A stretch of 64,000 bases of DNA from Nitrosomonadales bacterium (GTDB lineage Bacteria > Pseudomonadota > Gammaproteobacteria > Burkholderiales > Gallionellaceae), in assembly GCA_016177795.1 (NCBI GenBank), contig JACOUM010000012.1, positions 124,001 through 188,000 of the forward strand, written 5' to 3'. The translations under genes and the position numbers were made by a program. Under the pieces are notes generated by a model. The model was given only the letters and a program-made list of their open reading frames with translations, was not told the origin of the DNA and did not search any database. The first letter of the stretch is position 1, and every line of letters begins with the position of its first letter. Below are positions 21,043-28,958 of the stretch, piece by piece.

Positions 21043-21372
21043 CTACGCCCAAGCACGCGTCAACAACTCATCCATCGCGCCGGTGATACGGTCGCCTTCC
21101 TGCGCAAGTGTGGCGACCTTTTCGCCCAGTTGATCGGTGGCGACGGAGACGGTCTCCAGCGGGTGCAGCACCACTTCGATTCCCTCGATCGTGAAAGCAG
21201 GGTTCAGCGCCGATCCAGCCAGCGTTGCGGCATTATCCAGATTACTGCGGCGCACCAAGGGAATCACGACGCGGCGGCGGTAGCTGTCGAACAGGGATGA
21301 TTGAACGATGACGACATAGGGAATGGCTTCCCGCTGTTTTCCGATGTTCCGGTGAACGTCGAACTGTGCCAT
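21043..21372 (-). CDS. ccdB: CcdB-family toxin
   Basis: A 109-residue protein beginning MAQFDVHRNIGKQREAIPYVVIVQS, with RRRVVIPLVRR, VVLHPLETVSVATDQLG and a C-terminal TRAWA. CcdB poisons DNA gyrase; its family needs the C-terminal Trp, which is present. The start codon overlaps the antitoxin stop by one base, the classical antitoxin-first order. It is chromosomal and sits in an accessory island. Confidence 0.9.
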   Translation of the reverse strand: MAQFDVHRNIGKQREAIPYVVIVQSSLFDSYRRRVVIPLVRRSNLDNAATLAGSALNPAFTIEGIEVVLHPLETVSVATDQLGEKVATLAQEGDRITGAMDELLTRAWA

Positions 21373-21623
21373 TACAGCGTGGAGTGTTCGTCGGCGAACG
21401 AGCCGGAGCGTTCGTTAAAGGTATTCCACGCTTTTGCCGCGACGTCGGCGTGGTGCGCTTTTTCTTGCCGTGCGTTGTTCTGTTTCATCACGTAATCGGC
21501 CAGTAGCTGCTCGACTACACCGGAGAGATTGTTCGTCATTCCTTTGGCCTGAGCGACCAGTTCTTCGTTGAGCGTCAGGTTGACCGGGCGCTTGCGTGTT
21601 TGATTGCTTTGCATTGATTTCAT
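21372..21623 (-). CDS. ccdA: CcdA-family antitoxin
   Basis: The start MKSMQSNQTRKRPVNLT is chosen because GGAGG lies just upstream. The 83-residue protein has an N-terminal ribbon-helix-helix (RPVNLTLNEELVAQAKGMTNNLSGVVEQLL) and a charged C-terminal tail (AWNTFNERSGSFADEHS) that wraps the toxin, as in CcdA. It is translationally coupled to ccdB and would autorepress the pair. Confidence 0.9.
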   Translation of the reverse strand: MKSMQSNQTRKRPVNLTLNEELVAQAKGMTNNLSGVVEQLLADYVMKQNNARQEKAHHADVAAKAWNTFNERSGSFADEHSTL

Positions 21624-21709
21624 GGGGAACCTCCATATGCGCATGATATGCGCATTGCAACTACTTGTGAAGCGTACAATGACAAAAGAGCTAATTGGAA
21701 GAGCTAAGA

Positions 21710-21750
21710 GTCAGCGTCGCATTTTCCACACAGTACCGGGCGTCTACTGC
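21710..21750 (+). repeat. Right copy of the 41-bp imperfect direct repeat
   Basis: Starts GTCAGCGTCGCATTT like the copy at 20957 and ends GTCTACTG. It lies upstream of the antitoxin and could mark a recombination or insertion boundary. Confidence 0.6.
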
Positions 21751-21874
21751 CCTCACTGTACTGAGCATCCAGACTGCTTGAATTCACTATTTTAGAAGCC
21801 TACAATGGGTCGCAAGGATGCAGGCGATGTCTTGCCTGCGCATCCTTTTCTTTCACTGAAAGAAGGAGATGATC

Positions 21875-22105
21875 ATGAACACTGCGGACATGATGATTCA
21901 TGTGCATCCGGAGTTGGATGTACAGGCGAGGGAAGACCTGGAACGAGAGTTGATGGGGCATATTGGAGTTGATTGTGCTGAATTCGACCATCGTCCACAC
22001 CCCCACTCGCTAATGGTGAAATATGATCCTGACGAAGTTGAAGGGGTGGAGTTGCTGCAGATGGTGCGTAAACTCGATCCGGCTGCAACGATGGTAGGAA
22101 TGTAA
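21875..22105 (+). CDS. Small HMA-like (metal-binding fold) protein
   Basis: A 76-residue protein with GAAGGAG seven bases upstream of MNTADMMIHVHPELDV. The alternation MIHVHPELDVQAREDLERELMG, then SLMVKYDPDEVEGVELLQMVRK suggests a beta-alpha-beta-beta-alpha ferredoxin-like fold as in heavy-metal-associated domains. It lacks the CxxC metal site, having instead His residues (HVHPE, HRPHPHS). The role is unknown; possibly metal or redox related. Confidence 0.65.
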   Translation: MNTADMMIHVHPELDVQAREDLERELMGHIGVDCAEFDHRPHPHSLMVKYDPDEVEGVELLQMVRKLDPAATMVGM

Positions 22106-22170
22106 TTTTGGCCAGAACCAAGACTCAAACAAGACTAACAGTCTCAAGCTCGAATTATTTTTGAGCATCA

Positions 22171-22198
22171 ATCGAAGCCCGCATCTGCGGGCTTCGAT
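22171..22198. terminator. Terminator-like hairpin between convergent genes
   Basis: A perfect 13-bp stem (ATCGAAGCCCGCA) with a two-base loop, between the HMA-like gene and the dcd-like gene. There is no long T-run on either side, but its position suits bidirectional termination. Confidence 0.6.
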
Positions 22199-22260
22199 CT
22201 AAAGTACCAGTCAATGGCAATTATCCTAAAAAACGCAGTTAAAAATTGTAGCCGTTCACT

Positions 22261-23472
22261 TCACAGTTGCTTAAATTGCTTGGCTAACTTAAGGCTCTGT
22301 CCCTGATAGTTCGAGTTGATGTCTTGCCCGTACAGAAGCTCGGGCCGGGCTGCCATACGCTCATAGCGTAGCCATCCGACCGTCTGCCCGTGCTCGAGCA
22401 GGAAGGGTACCTCGTGTGAGCGCACTTCCAGAACCCCCCTGCTGCTTCCTGCTTTATTTAACTTGGCATTCCAACCGAATCCGGGATCAAAAAAACCGGC
22501 ATAGTGGACCCGGAATTCACCGGCGCGGGTGTCATACGGCAGCATCTCGGCCGCATATTCCGGCGGCACTGCGATCGCTTCTTTCGTCATAAGGATATAG
22601 AACTCATCAGGGTCCAATATCAGGGAAGAAGTTTTGTGAAAACGGATTGGCTCCCAGAAATCCAACGGGTCATAATCCCGCCTTTCCAGATCAATACGTT
22701 TGGCGTGTTTTTTTGCGCGATATCCAATTATGTCGTTTTCCTTGCCAGAGCCTTCCAAATCCACAGTGAAAGGCAATAAACCTCTCTGGATTGATCTCGC
22801 GTTTTTCTCGTGGTCTCTGGAATCAACAATCTGGCCGTCATCGAGTAGCTTTTTCCATTCCGAGGCAGAGATGGGTTTTGCCTCCTCGCCTCGTGTGCGG
22901 CGAAATCTTAGTTGGTTCAAGCGGGCACCGGTTTTTACCACAACACTGAAACTCCGGGGTGCGACCTCTATAAACAGCTCGCCCTTATAACCCTCGCTAA
23001 CCTGATCAAAACTGGTGGCTTCATCGGCGATCAAGCGCGTCAAAATATCCAGCCTGCCAGTTGAACTCTTCGGGTTAGCAAAGGCTGCCACGTCACTTTT
23101 CAAGCTGATAGCTTCCTGAAGAGGAATAACATACACACGTCCCTTTTCAAGAACGGCGCCATTCCTGAGATCGATTCCGAAAGCATCAAACCGATCATCA
23201 AGCTGCCTCATTTTTTCGAATACTTTCGCTCCCTTGCCGGGAAGAAAACTCGTATCTACGGGATAGGCATAATCGCCTAGGCGCAGGTCTATGCTGGCAG
23301 GTTGAACTTGATCATCATCAATTTTCGATAGCCCCGCCCCCTTGATCTCGCCGCTACTCAGCATCTCCTGAATCTTCTGGCTCGGAAGGATTCCGGTGTA
23401 GTCACCTCCGCGCGGCAAAGCCGGCAAAACAGGATTGGCCGTTGAATCGGTCTTCGTTATCACTTCATTCAT
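22261..23472 (-). CDS. dcd: Long-form dCTP deaminase (2'-deoxycytidine 5'-triphosphate deaminase)
   Basis: 403 residues, about twice the length of E. coli Dcd, matching the long two-domain DCD family. Each half carries a dUTPase-like fold. The first has IDLRLGDYAYPV and PKSSTGRLDILTRLIAD; the second has EMLPYDTRAGEFRVHYAGFFDPGFG and VLEVRSHEVPFLLEHGQ. The C-terminus ends in QGQSLKLAKQF, a Dcd-like tail. It would deaminate dCTP to dUTP for thymidylate synthesis. It overlaps a small zinc-binding gene upstream by eight bases. Confidence 0.88.
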   Translation of the reverse strand: MNEVITKTDSTANPVLPALPRGGDYTGILPSQKIQEMLSSGEIKGAGLSKIDDDQVQPASIDLRLGDYAYPVDTSFLPGKGAKVFEKMRQLDDRFDAFGIDLRNGAVLEKGRVYVIPLQEAISLKSDVAAFANPKSSTGRLDILTRLIADEATSFDQVSEGYKGELFIEVAPRSFSVVVKTGARLNQLRFRRTRGEEAKPISASEWKKLLDDGQIVDSRDHEKNARSIQRGLLPFTVDLEGSGKENDIIGYRAKKHAKRIDLERRDYDPLDFWEPIRFHKTSSLILDPDEFYILMTKEAIAVPPEYAAEMLPYDTRAGEFRVHYAGFFDPGFGWNAKLNKAGSSRGVLEVRSHEVPFLLEHGQTVGWLRYERMAARPELLYGQDINSNYQGQSLKLAKQFKQL

Positions 23473-23671
23473 CGGATTTACTCTTCTGCACCCTGTCTTG
23501 ATGTTGTCGTATCAGCAATGCCTTGTTCCATTCTGTGTAGCAATTCAAAGAACAAAATACTCCGTCCTTGAATTGGCCACTACCAAATTTTTTAATAATC
23601 GGCTGCTGACAAACGGGGCAAATGTTTCGCTCCAGACACTGGCGCAAATAATCTTCTTCATTTTCCGCCAT
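23465..23671 (-). CDS. Small zinc-ribbon protein
   Basis: A 68-residue protein with four cysteines in two pairs: CPVCQQPIIKKFG and GVFCSLNCYTEWN, a treble-clef or zinc-ribbon arrangement. The N-terminus also has a Cys in YLRQCLERN. It overlaps the dcd start and is probably translated with it. Function unknown; zinc binding is inferred from spacing. Confidence 0.7.
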   Translation of the reverse strand: MAENEEDYLRQCLERNICPVCQQPIIKKFGSGQFKDGVFCSLNCYTEWNKALLIRQHQDRVQKSKSDE

Positions 23672-23879
23672 TGGAATAGCCCATTTTAAGGAGGGTAACT
23701 AAAAATAACACCTTGGGGAATGATTATAACCGTGCGACGTCCGTTGCTCCAAGCCTGTGGCTAACTGCTTTTTCTAGATTCAACAGACCTCAGAGCAGAC
23801 CTCAGAGTCAGGTTCGAATTGCTTTTTAGGTGTTAAGCCTGATAGGTTGAATTGATCGCGCGCAAGAGGACTGGAGTTG

Positions 23880-24398
23880 CTAGCCGACTTCCCCCGCTGC
23901 AGCGATAGCTGCAATCTTGCTGAGCGCCTCGGTCAATTCCTTTACCTTGGCTTCCAACACGGCCAATTCTCTTGCTTTAGCTTCCTGCGCGGTGATCTTG
24001 TCTGTCATCCCGGCTGTTTTTGCCTGTTCCTGCTTGAGGCTTTCTCGAAGCTGCTCAATCGTTTTCATCAGGTCGAGCGATTTCCTCTTCTCTTCTTCAC
24101 GCTGAGCATTTTTCCTGGCAAGCTCATTCGCTTCCAACGCAGCCATATCTTTTGCCTTGGCATCCTGCTCGGCCATTTTTCTGGCCATCTCGGCCGTTTT
24201 TGCCTGTTCCTGTTTGAGGCTTTCACGCAGCTGCACGATTGTTTTCAAATGCTCGAGCGACCTGCTCTTCTCTTCTTCAAGCTGAGCATTTTTCATCGCA
24301 AGCTCAAGAGATATGTTCTGACCATTCGCAAGATTGCCTTGTGAGGCATTGCTCTTTGCATCGTCAGGATATGCGCGAATTTTTACTGTTTTTTCCAT
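23880..24398 (-). CDS. Coiled-coil protein with an internal duplication
   Basis: About 172 residues from MEKTVKIRAYPDD; an upstream in-frame Met exists. The body is a charged coiled coil containing two near-identical segments, each with LKTI(V/E)QLRESLKQEQAKTA preceded by ARKNAQREEEKRKSL or AMKNAQLEEEKSRSL. The second copy begins about 65 residues after the first. No signal peptide, membrane segment or catalytic motif is seen. Possibly structural. Codon use matches the region, so it is probably real. Confidence 0.6.
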   Translation of the reverse strand: MEKTVKIRAYPDDAKSNASQGNLANGQNISLELAMKNAQLEEEKSRSLEHLKTIVQLRESLKQEQAKTAEMARKMAEQDAKAKDMAALEANELARKNAQREEEKRKSLDLMKTIEQLRESLKQEQAKTAGMTDKITAQEAKARELAVLEAKVKELTEALSKIAAIAAAGEVG

Positions 24399-24562
24399 GG
24401 GCGCCATTCTCGCGAATTCCGGATTGCAGCGCAACTCCCAGTGACAAAGTCGAGCTCCGCTCGTGTTGACGCATGACCGGCTGTGGCGTAAATTCCAATA
24501 AAAGGAGCGTTGGAGTTCCCGATGTTTCAGTATCTGACCTGATTGGAGGAGGAAACGGAATT

Positions 24563-25003
24563 ATGAACATGACACCATTTCGAGCGGGCACCATTTCGAT
24601 ATTTCTATTTGCTGGATTGATTGCGTTTTCCGGTGCTGCAATCTCCGCAGAAAAATTCAAGGCTGATCCGGGCAGCAATGCCACCTGGACCGGCGAAGGC
24701 GGCTTGGATAACTTCGTTGGAACCTGTGCTCCCTGCCATGGAGAAGGCGGAAAAGGCGATGGCATGCTGGCAGAATCGCTCGGTGAAGGGGTCAAGGCTC
24801 GCGACCTGACAGATGCCAAGTATCTGTCAACCAAGACCGATGATGAACTGTTCAAGGTTGTCAAATTTGGCGGGGCATCCGTAAAACTATCAGACGCGAT
24901 GCCGCCCCAGAAAGACACCTTCACCGATGCAGAAATAAAACAAATCGTCCAGTACGTCAGGAACAGCATCTGCAAGTGCAAATACGAAGGCAAGAAAAAA
25001 TAA
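24563..25003 (+). CDS. Periplasmic mono-haem cytochrome c
   Basis: The start MNMTPFRAGTISIF follows GGAGGAGG; the frame is open further upstream without a ribosome site. The 146-residue protein has a signal peptide (ending SGAAISA), a single CAPCH haem site and a downstream methionine in DAMPPQ as probable sixth ligand. The tail has two further cysteines (NSICKCKYEG). Class I cytochrome c fold; likely an electron shuttle. Confidence 0.9.
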   Translation: MNMTPFRAGTISIFLFAGLIAFSGAAISAEKFKADPGSNATWTGEGGLDNFVGTCAPCHGEGGKGDGMLAESLGEGVKARDLTDAKYLSTKTDDELFKVVKFGGASVKLSDAMPPQKDTFTDAEIKQIVQYVRNSICKCKYEGKKK

Positions 25004-25171
25004 GATTGAAATAATCGGTGGGGCAGGAAACAACCATGGCCTCCTCCCCACCAGGCCGTGTGTGCGGTTATGCAAGTTGTTGTCTGCCGAAAAACCCTGC
25101 CAATTCAAACTTCCGCACATGACCCCGCGAAGCGGCCTTGAACTTTCCTCTCCGTAAACGGAGCCGGTGCA

Positions 25172-26230
25172 ATGCCCCATCTCGTCGTCTCCATCTCCGC
25201 CCACGGTTTCGGCCATGTCGCGCAGACCGCGCCAATCCTGAACCGGCTGCATGAGCGCCTGCCGCAGTTGCGCCTCACGGTGCGCACCAATGTGCCGCTT
25301 GCCCATTTGCGTTCGCGCATCCACGCGCCGTTCGCTTACCTGTCCGGCGAAGGCGATATCGGTATGGTGATGTCTTCGGCGCTGGACGTTTGCGTCGATG
25401 AAAGCCGCGCGGCCTATCATGCCTTTCATGCAGACTGGGATGCGCGCATCGCCGGCGAGGCGCGCCTGTTGCGCGAACTCAAGGCGGATTTCGTGTTGTC
25501 CAACGTCGGTTATCTGCCGCTGGCTGGCGCGCAGCGCGCGGGCATTCCGAATGCCGCATTGTGTTCGCTGAACTGGGCCGACATTTACCGCCACTACTGC
25601 GGCGATAATGAAATCACCGCCCGAATCCGCGACTGTTATGCCAATGCCGATGCTTTTTTGCGCGCCACACCCGGCATGGCGATGCTCAACCTTTCCAACC
25701 TGGTCCCCGTCGCGCCCATCGCCGCCGTCGGCACGAACCGGCGCGAAGAACTCAACCGCCGCCTGAAGCTTTCGCCCGGTGAAAAACTGGTGTTGATCAG
25801 CATGGGCGGCATCGCCGGCCGCCGGCCCGTCGAACGCTGGCCGCGTATCGCCGGGGTACGCTGGCTGGTTCAGCAAAGCTGGCAGGTCAGCCACCCGGAT
25901 GCGATTGTTCTCGAAACATTACAGATGAGTTTCGGCGATTTATTCGCCAGCAGCGATGCGCTGATCTGCAAGCCCGGCTACGGCAGCTTCGTCGAAGCCG
26001 CGTGCAGTGGCGTGCCGGTGTTGTACGTCAGCCGCGCCGACTGGCCGGAATCTCCCGCCCTGATTGCCTGGCTGGAGCAACATGATCTGTGCCATGAAGT
26101 TTCAAGAAATGCGCTGGAACAGGGGAATTTTGCTGAAACGCTGGAAGAAATCTGGAGTGTGCCGCAGCCCGAGCCGGTTATTCCGGAAGGCGCAAACCAG
26201 GTGGCGGACTGGATAGTGAAGCGATTGTAA
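25172..26230 (+). CDS. Glycosyltransferase-like protein (GT28/MurG-type fold)
   Basis: 352 residues beginning MPHLVVSISAHGFGHVAQ, a Gly/His-rich N-terminal loop typical of GT-B enzymes. The second half has EKLVLISMGG and ALICKPGYGSFVEAACSGVPVLYV, resembling the nucleotide-sugar-binding domain of MurG/UGT-type enzymes. No cell-wall or polysaccharide genes flank it, so the acceptor is unknown. A single-gene unit on the plus strand. Confidence 0.7.
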   Translation: MPHLVVSISAHGFGHVAQTAPILNRLHERLPQLRLTVRTNVPLAHLRSRIHAPFAYLSGEGDIGMVMSSALDVCVDESRAAYHAFHADWDARIAGEARLLRELKADFVLSNVGYLPLAGAQRAGIPNAALCSLNWADIYRHYCGDNEITARIRDCYANADAFLRATPGMAMLNLSNLVPVAPIAAVGTNRREELNRRLKLSPGEKLVLISMGGIAGRRPVERWPRIAGVRWLVQQSWQVSHPDAIVLETLQMSFGDLFASSDALICKPGYGSFVEAACSGVPVLYVSRADWPESPALIAWLEQHDLCHEVSRNALEQGNFAETLEEIWSVPQPEPVIPEGANQVADWIVKRL

Positions 26231-26317
26231 AGATAACGGGCAACCGCAATGAAAAAATTCCCGGCGCAATGACAGCGGCGACAACCGCCGCCATCATCAC
26301 CGGGATACAGGATGCAA

Positions 26318-26578
26318 TTATTTGCGCGTGAAATTGATAACGATCTGGCCCGGCTCACGGGCGACATAATTGATCTCGATGCCGTCACCGTAACGATCCT
26401 GCAATTGCGCGAGCAGCGGCAACGGATCATGATCGTTGCAGAAAAGCATGGTTTCGCCGGGATGCAGTGAGTCAAATGCACCGAAGATGGCAGCATGGCG
26501 GAAGCGTTTGGCGACGCCACGGGCATCAAACGGGTAACGCATGTCGGGGGAAATGGAATTGGCGCAGTTGTGAATCAT
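26318..26578 (-). CDS. DUF2249-domain protein
   Basis: An 86-residue protein with the DUF2249 signature: DARGVAKRFRHAAIFGAFDSLHPGE, NDHDPLPLLAQLQDRYG and a final PGQIVINFTRK. Such proteins are often associated with hemerythrin, nitric-oxide or denitrification genes and share a SirA/TusA-like fold. Here it is near a flavin reductase but not obviously in an operon with it. Confidence 0.8.
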   Translation of the reverse strand: MIHNCANSISPDMRYPFDARGVAKRFRHAAIFGAFDSLHPGETMLFCNDHDPLPLLAQLQDRYGDGIEINYVAREPGQIVINFTRK

Positions 26579-26699
26579 TTTGGGTTCCTTGAAAGTAGGG
26601 ATTGATTGAAAAATAATGCCCGACTATTTTAATATGGTATGTCAAAAAAGCAAGTCCAATCTTGAGCGCGTGGCGATCCAACCCAACAGCGCAACAAGA

Positions 26700-27236
26700 T
26701 CACTTCATTCCGGACGGCAGTTTGATCGTATCGCCCGCGACCATGAACACGCCCTTGCCCTGATGATGCAGCGTGCGCGGGTTCTTCATGGCGGGATCGA
26801 TCCACGCCTTGACCACCTCCAGCACGAAGAAATTGTATTTGTTCACCATGCGCGTATCGGCCACCTTGCATTCGAGGTTGGCGTAGCACTCGGCGATCAG
26901 CGGCGGTGAAACTTCGGAGGCGGGCAGCGGCGTCAGTTTGAATTTCCTGAACTTGTCCACCTTTTTCCCCGAGCAGTTGCCGATGCCGACCACCTGCTGC
27001 GCCAGTTCCACCGCCGGGATGTTGAGCACGCATTCCCTGGTCTTCACGAGTGCGTCGAAGCTGTAATTGTTCCCGCTGATCACGCAGCCCACCAGCGGCG
27101 GCTCGAACTCCATCATCGTGTGCCACGACTGGGTCATGATGTTCGCCCTACCCTTGTGCGCGGTGGTCACCAGCACCACCGAACCCGGCTCCAGCAGGCG
27201 ATAAACGCGGGACAACGGGAAGGCTCTTTTCGTCAT
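26700..27236 (-). CDS. Flavin reductase family protein
   Basis: A 178-residue protein with the FMN-binding split-barrel pattern: VVLVTTAHKGRANIMTQSW, PPLVGCVISGNNYS and TRECVLNIPAVELA. The family (flavin reductase-like) binds FMN and either reduces flavin with NAD(P)H or acts as a flavoprotein oxidoreductase. The physiological partner is not visible nearby. Confidence 0.88.
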   Translation of the reverse strand: MTKRAFPLSRVYRLLEPGSVVLVTTAHKGRANIMTQSWHTMMEFEPPLVGCVISGNNYSFDALVKTRECVLNIPAVELAQQVVGIGNCSGKKVDKFRKFKLTPLPASEVSPPLIAECYANLECKVADTRMVNKYNFFVLEVVKAWIDPAMKNPRTLHHQGKGVFMVAGDTIKLPSGMK

Positions 27237-27306
27237 TTCCGTCCAACTTTCTTTTTGCCAATGGAAGTCGATACTGGCCGTTTCAACTTCGCCCTTTCTG
27301 CACCGC

Positions 27307-28500
27307 TCATCTCGGGTCGCTGGCAGGCTGCCATGCCAGCCCGATCAAGGCGATCATGCAAAAAACTGCACCCGCATAAAACGTGAACGCTGCGCCGAAA
27401 CGATCCCACAACAGCCCGGCTAACACGCTGGCCAACAGCATCGCCAGGCCGCTCACCAGATTAAAGAATCCGTACGCCGTGCCGCGCAGATCGGCGGGGG
27501 CGGCATCTGCCACCATCCTTGCCAGCAAGCCCTGTGTGATGCCCATGTGCACACCCCATAATGCGACACCGAGCAGCACCGTAGTCCAATGATCGTCCGT
27601 CGCCAGCACCAGGTCCGCCGCAATCAATACCGCGAGGCCCAACGCCAGCAACCTTGTATGACTTACGCCATCCGAGAGCTTGCCGAACGGGTAAGCCGAG
27701 GCGGCGTAGATCAGATTCATCGCCACCATCACCAGCGGCACCAGCGCAACCGGGACCCCGCCCTGCGCGGCACGCAGGACGAGGAATGCCTCGCTGAAGC
27801 GCGCGAGAGTGAATACTGCCCCGATGCCCACCACCCGCCAATATGCCGCATTGAGGCGCGCCAGGTTCTCGTTGCTGATCGGGTTGACCGGCTTATACGG
27901 TTCATGCTGTTGCGGCTCGCGTACGCCGAACATCAGCAACGCGGCCGACAGCGCACCGGGAATCACAGCTACCCAGAATACCGCCCGGAAATCGTTGGCC
28001 CACAGCAACATCAAACCGACCGCCAACAACGGCCCGAGAAACGCGCCTGCCGTATCAAGCGATTGGCGCAGGCCGAACGCCGCGCCGCGTATCTCCGCAG
28101 GCGCGATGTCGGCAAGCAAGGCATCGCGCGGCGCGCCGCGCACCCCTTTGCCAACTCTGTCCAGCAGCCGCGCAGCCAACACCATGCCCGTCGTCGAAGC
28201 CATGGCAAACAGCGGTTTGGTCAACGCCCCCAACGCATAGCCGAACAATGCCAGACCTTTGCGTTTGCCCAGGTAATCGCTCCATACACCGGAGAACACC
28301 TTCACCAGCAGCGCAGTGGATTCGGCCACTCCTTCGACCAAGCCGACCGCCAGTGCGCTGGTGCCCAGCACAGCGACCATGAACAGCGGCAGCAGGCTGT
28401 GGATCATTTCCGAAGAAACATCCATCAACAAACTGACAAAGCCGAGCACCCACACACTGCGGGGCATCCCGCTCAACGGATAATCGCTGGTCTTGCGCAT
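27307..28500 (-). CDS. MFS transporter
   Basis: 397 residues with about twelve hydrophobic segments and MFS loop motifs (WSDYLGKRKGLALFGY between helices 2 and 3; FGKLSDGVSHTR in the second half). The start MRKTSDYPLSGMPRSVWVLG leads directly into helix 1. Substrate cannot be told from the sequence. The promoter region coincides with a MITE-like element. Confidence 0.85.
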   Translation of the reverse strand: MRKTSDYPLSGMPRSVWVLGFVSLLMDVSSEMIHSLLPLFMVAVLGTSALAVGLVEGVAESTALLVKVFSGVWSDYLGKRKGLALFGYALGALTKPLFAMASTTGMVLAARLLDRVGKGVRGAPRDALLADIAPAEIRGAAFGLRQSLDTAGAFLGPLLAVGLMLLWANDFRAVFWVAVIPGALSAALLMFGVREPQQHEPYKPVNPISNENLARLNAAYWRVVGIGAVFTLARFSEAFLVLRAAQGGVPVALVPLVMVAMNLIYAASAYPFGKLSDGVSHTRLLALGLAVLIAADLVLATDDHWTTVLLGVALWGVHMGITQGLLARMVADAAPADLRGTAYGFFNLVSGLAMLLASVLAGLLWDRFGAAFTFYAGAVFCMIALIGLAWQPASDPR

Positions 28501-28521
28501 CGAAGTTTACCTTTTTGTTTT

Positions 28522-28842
28522 AGGAACCTCTGATTAAGTCCGCTATGAACCGCGTTGCTAACAAAAACTGGGGACTCGCCGCGACACGTTACTGCGCAGC
28601 AGCCGCTGGCAACCCCCTCCCGCACCAGACGCTTACGCGCGCCGCGTCGGGGGTGCTACTCCTGGCGAAGGGAATGGCCATTCGCGTCAGCCCTCTCCTC
28701 AATCCTCTCCCGCGAGCGGGAGAGGAGGCGATCGTCCTTTCCCCCGCCTGCGGGGGAAAGTTAGAAAGGGGGGGTGGCCTTCCTTGCATCTCATCCCGCA
28801 AAGCCGAATGCGCGGCCATGTGGGACTTAATCAGGGGTTCCT
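28522..28842. mobile_element. MITE-like element with terminal inverted repeats
   Basis: About 321 bp between the MFS and helicase genes. The left end reads AGGAACCTCTGATTAAGTCC; the reverse complement of the right end matches 19 of 20 bases, and the similarity continues, with a gap, to about 32 bp (both reach ATG..CCGCG). There is no transposase frame inside. The interior carries a REP-like hairpin (28690-28776). No clear target-site duplication is visible. Confidence 0.75.
28690..28776. repeat. REP-like palindrome inside the MITE-like element
   Basis: Contains CCTCTCCCGC-GA-GCGGGAGAGG followed by GGCGATCG and a second hairpin CCCCCGC-CT-GCGGGGG. The first part matches the element inserted in the hydroxyacyl-CoA dehydrogenase gene (CTCTCCTCAATCCTCTCCCGC). 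Confidence 0.75.
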
Positions 28843-28958
28843 TTATTGCATCTAAAACTTACCGGCTACTTCCGCACTCGCGTAAAATTGCTGCCGCACT
28901 ATAACGCCGCCCCCGGCAAATAACCATACACCTCCAGGCATATATACCCACCGATACC

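Noticed and set aside
24364-24993. A 209-codon minus-strand frame over the cytochrome gene at 24563-25003
   Set aside because: Antisense to a clear cytochrome c with signal peptide and haem motif; Ser/Pro-rich with no motif.
25172-26230. The possibility that this gene is murG
   Set aside because: It has GT-B features but is not in a cell-wall cluster and diverges from the MurG motifs, so only a general glycosyltransferase-like call is justified.
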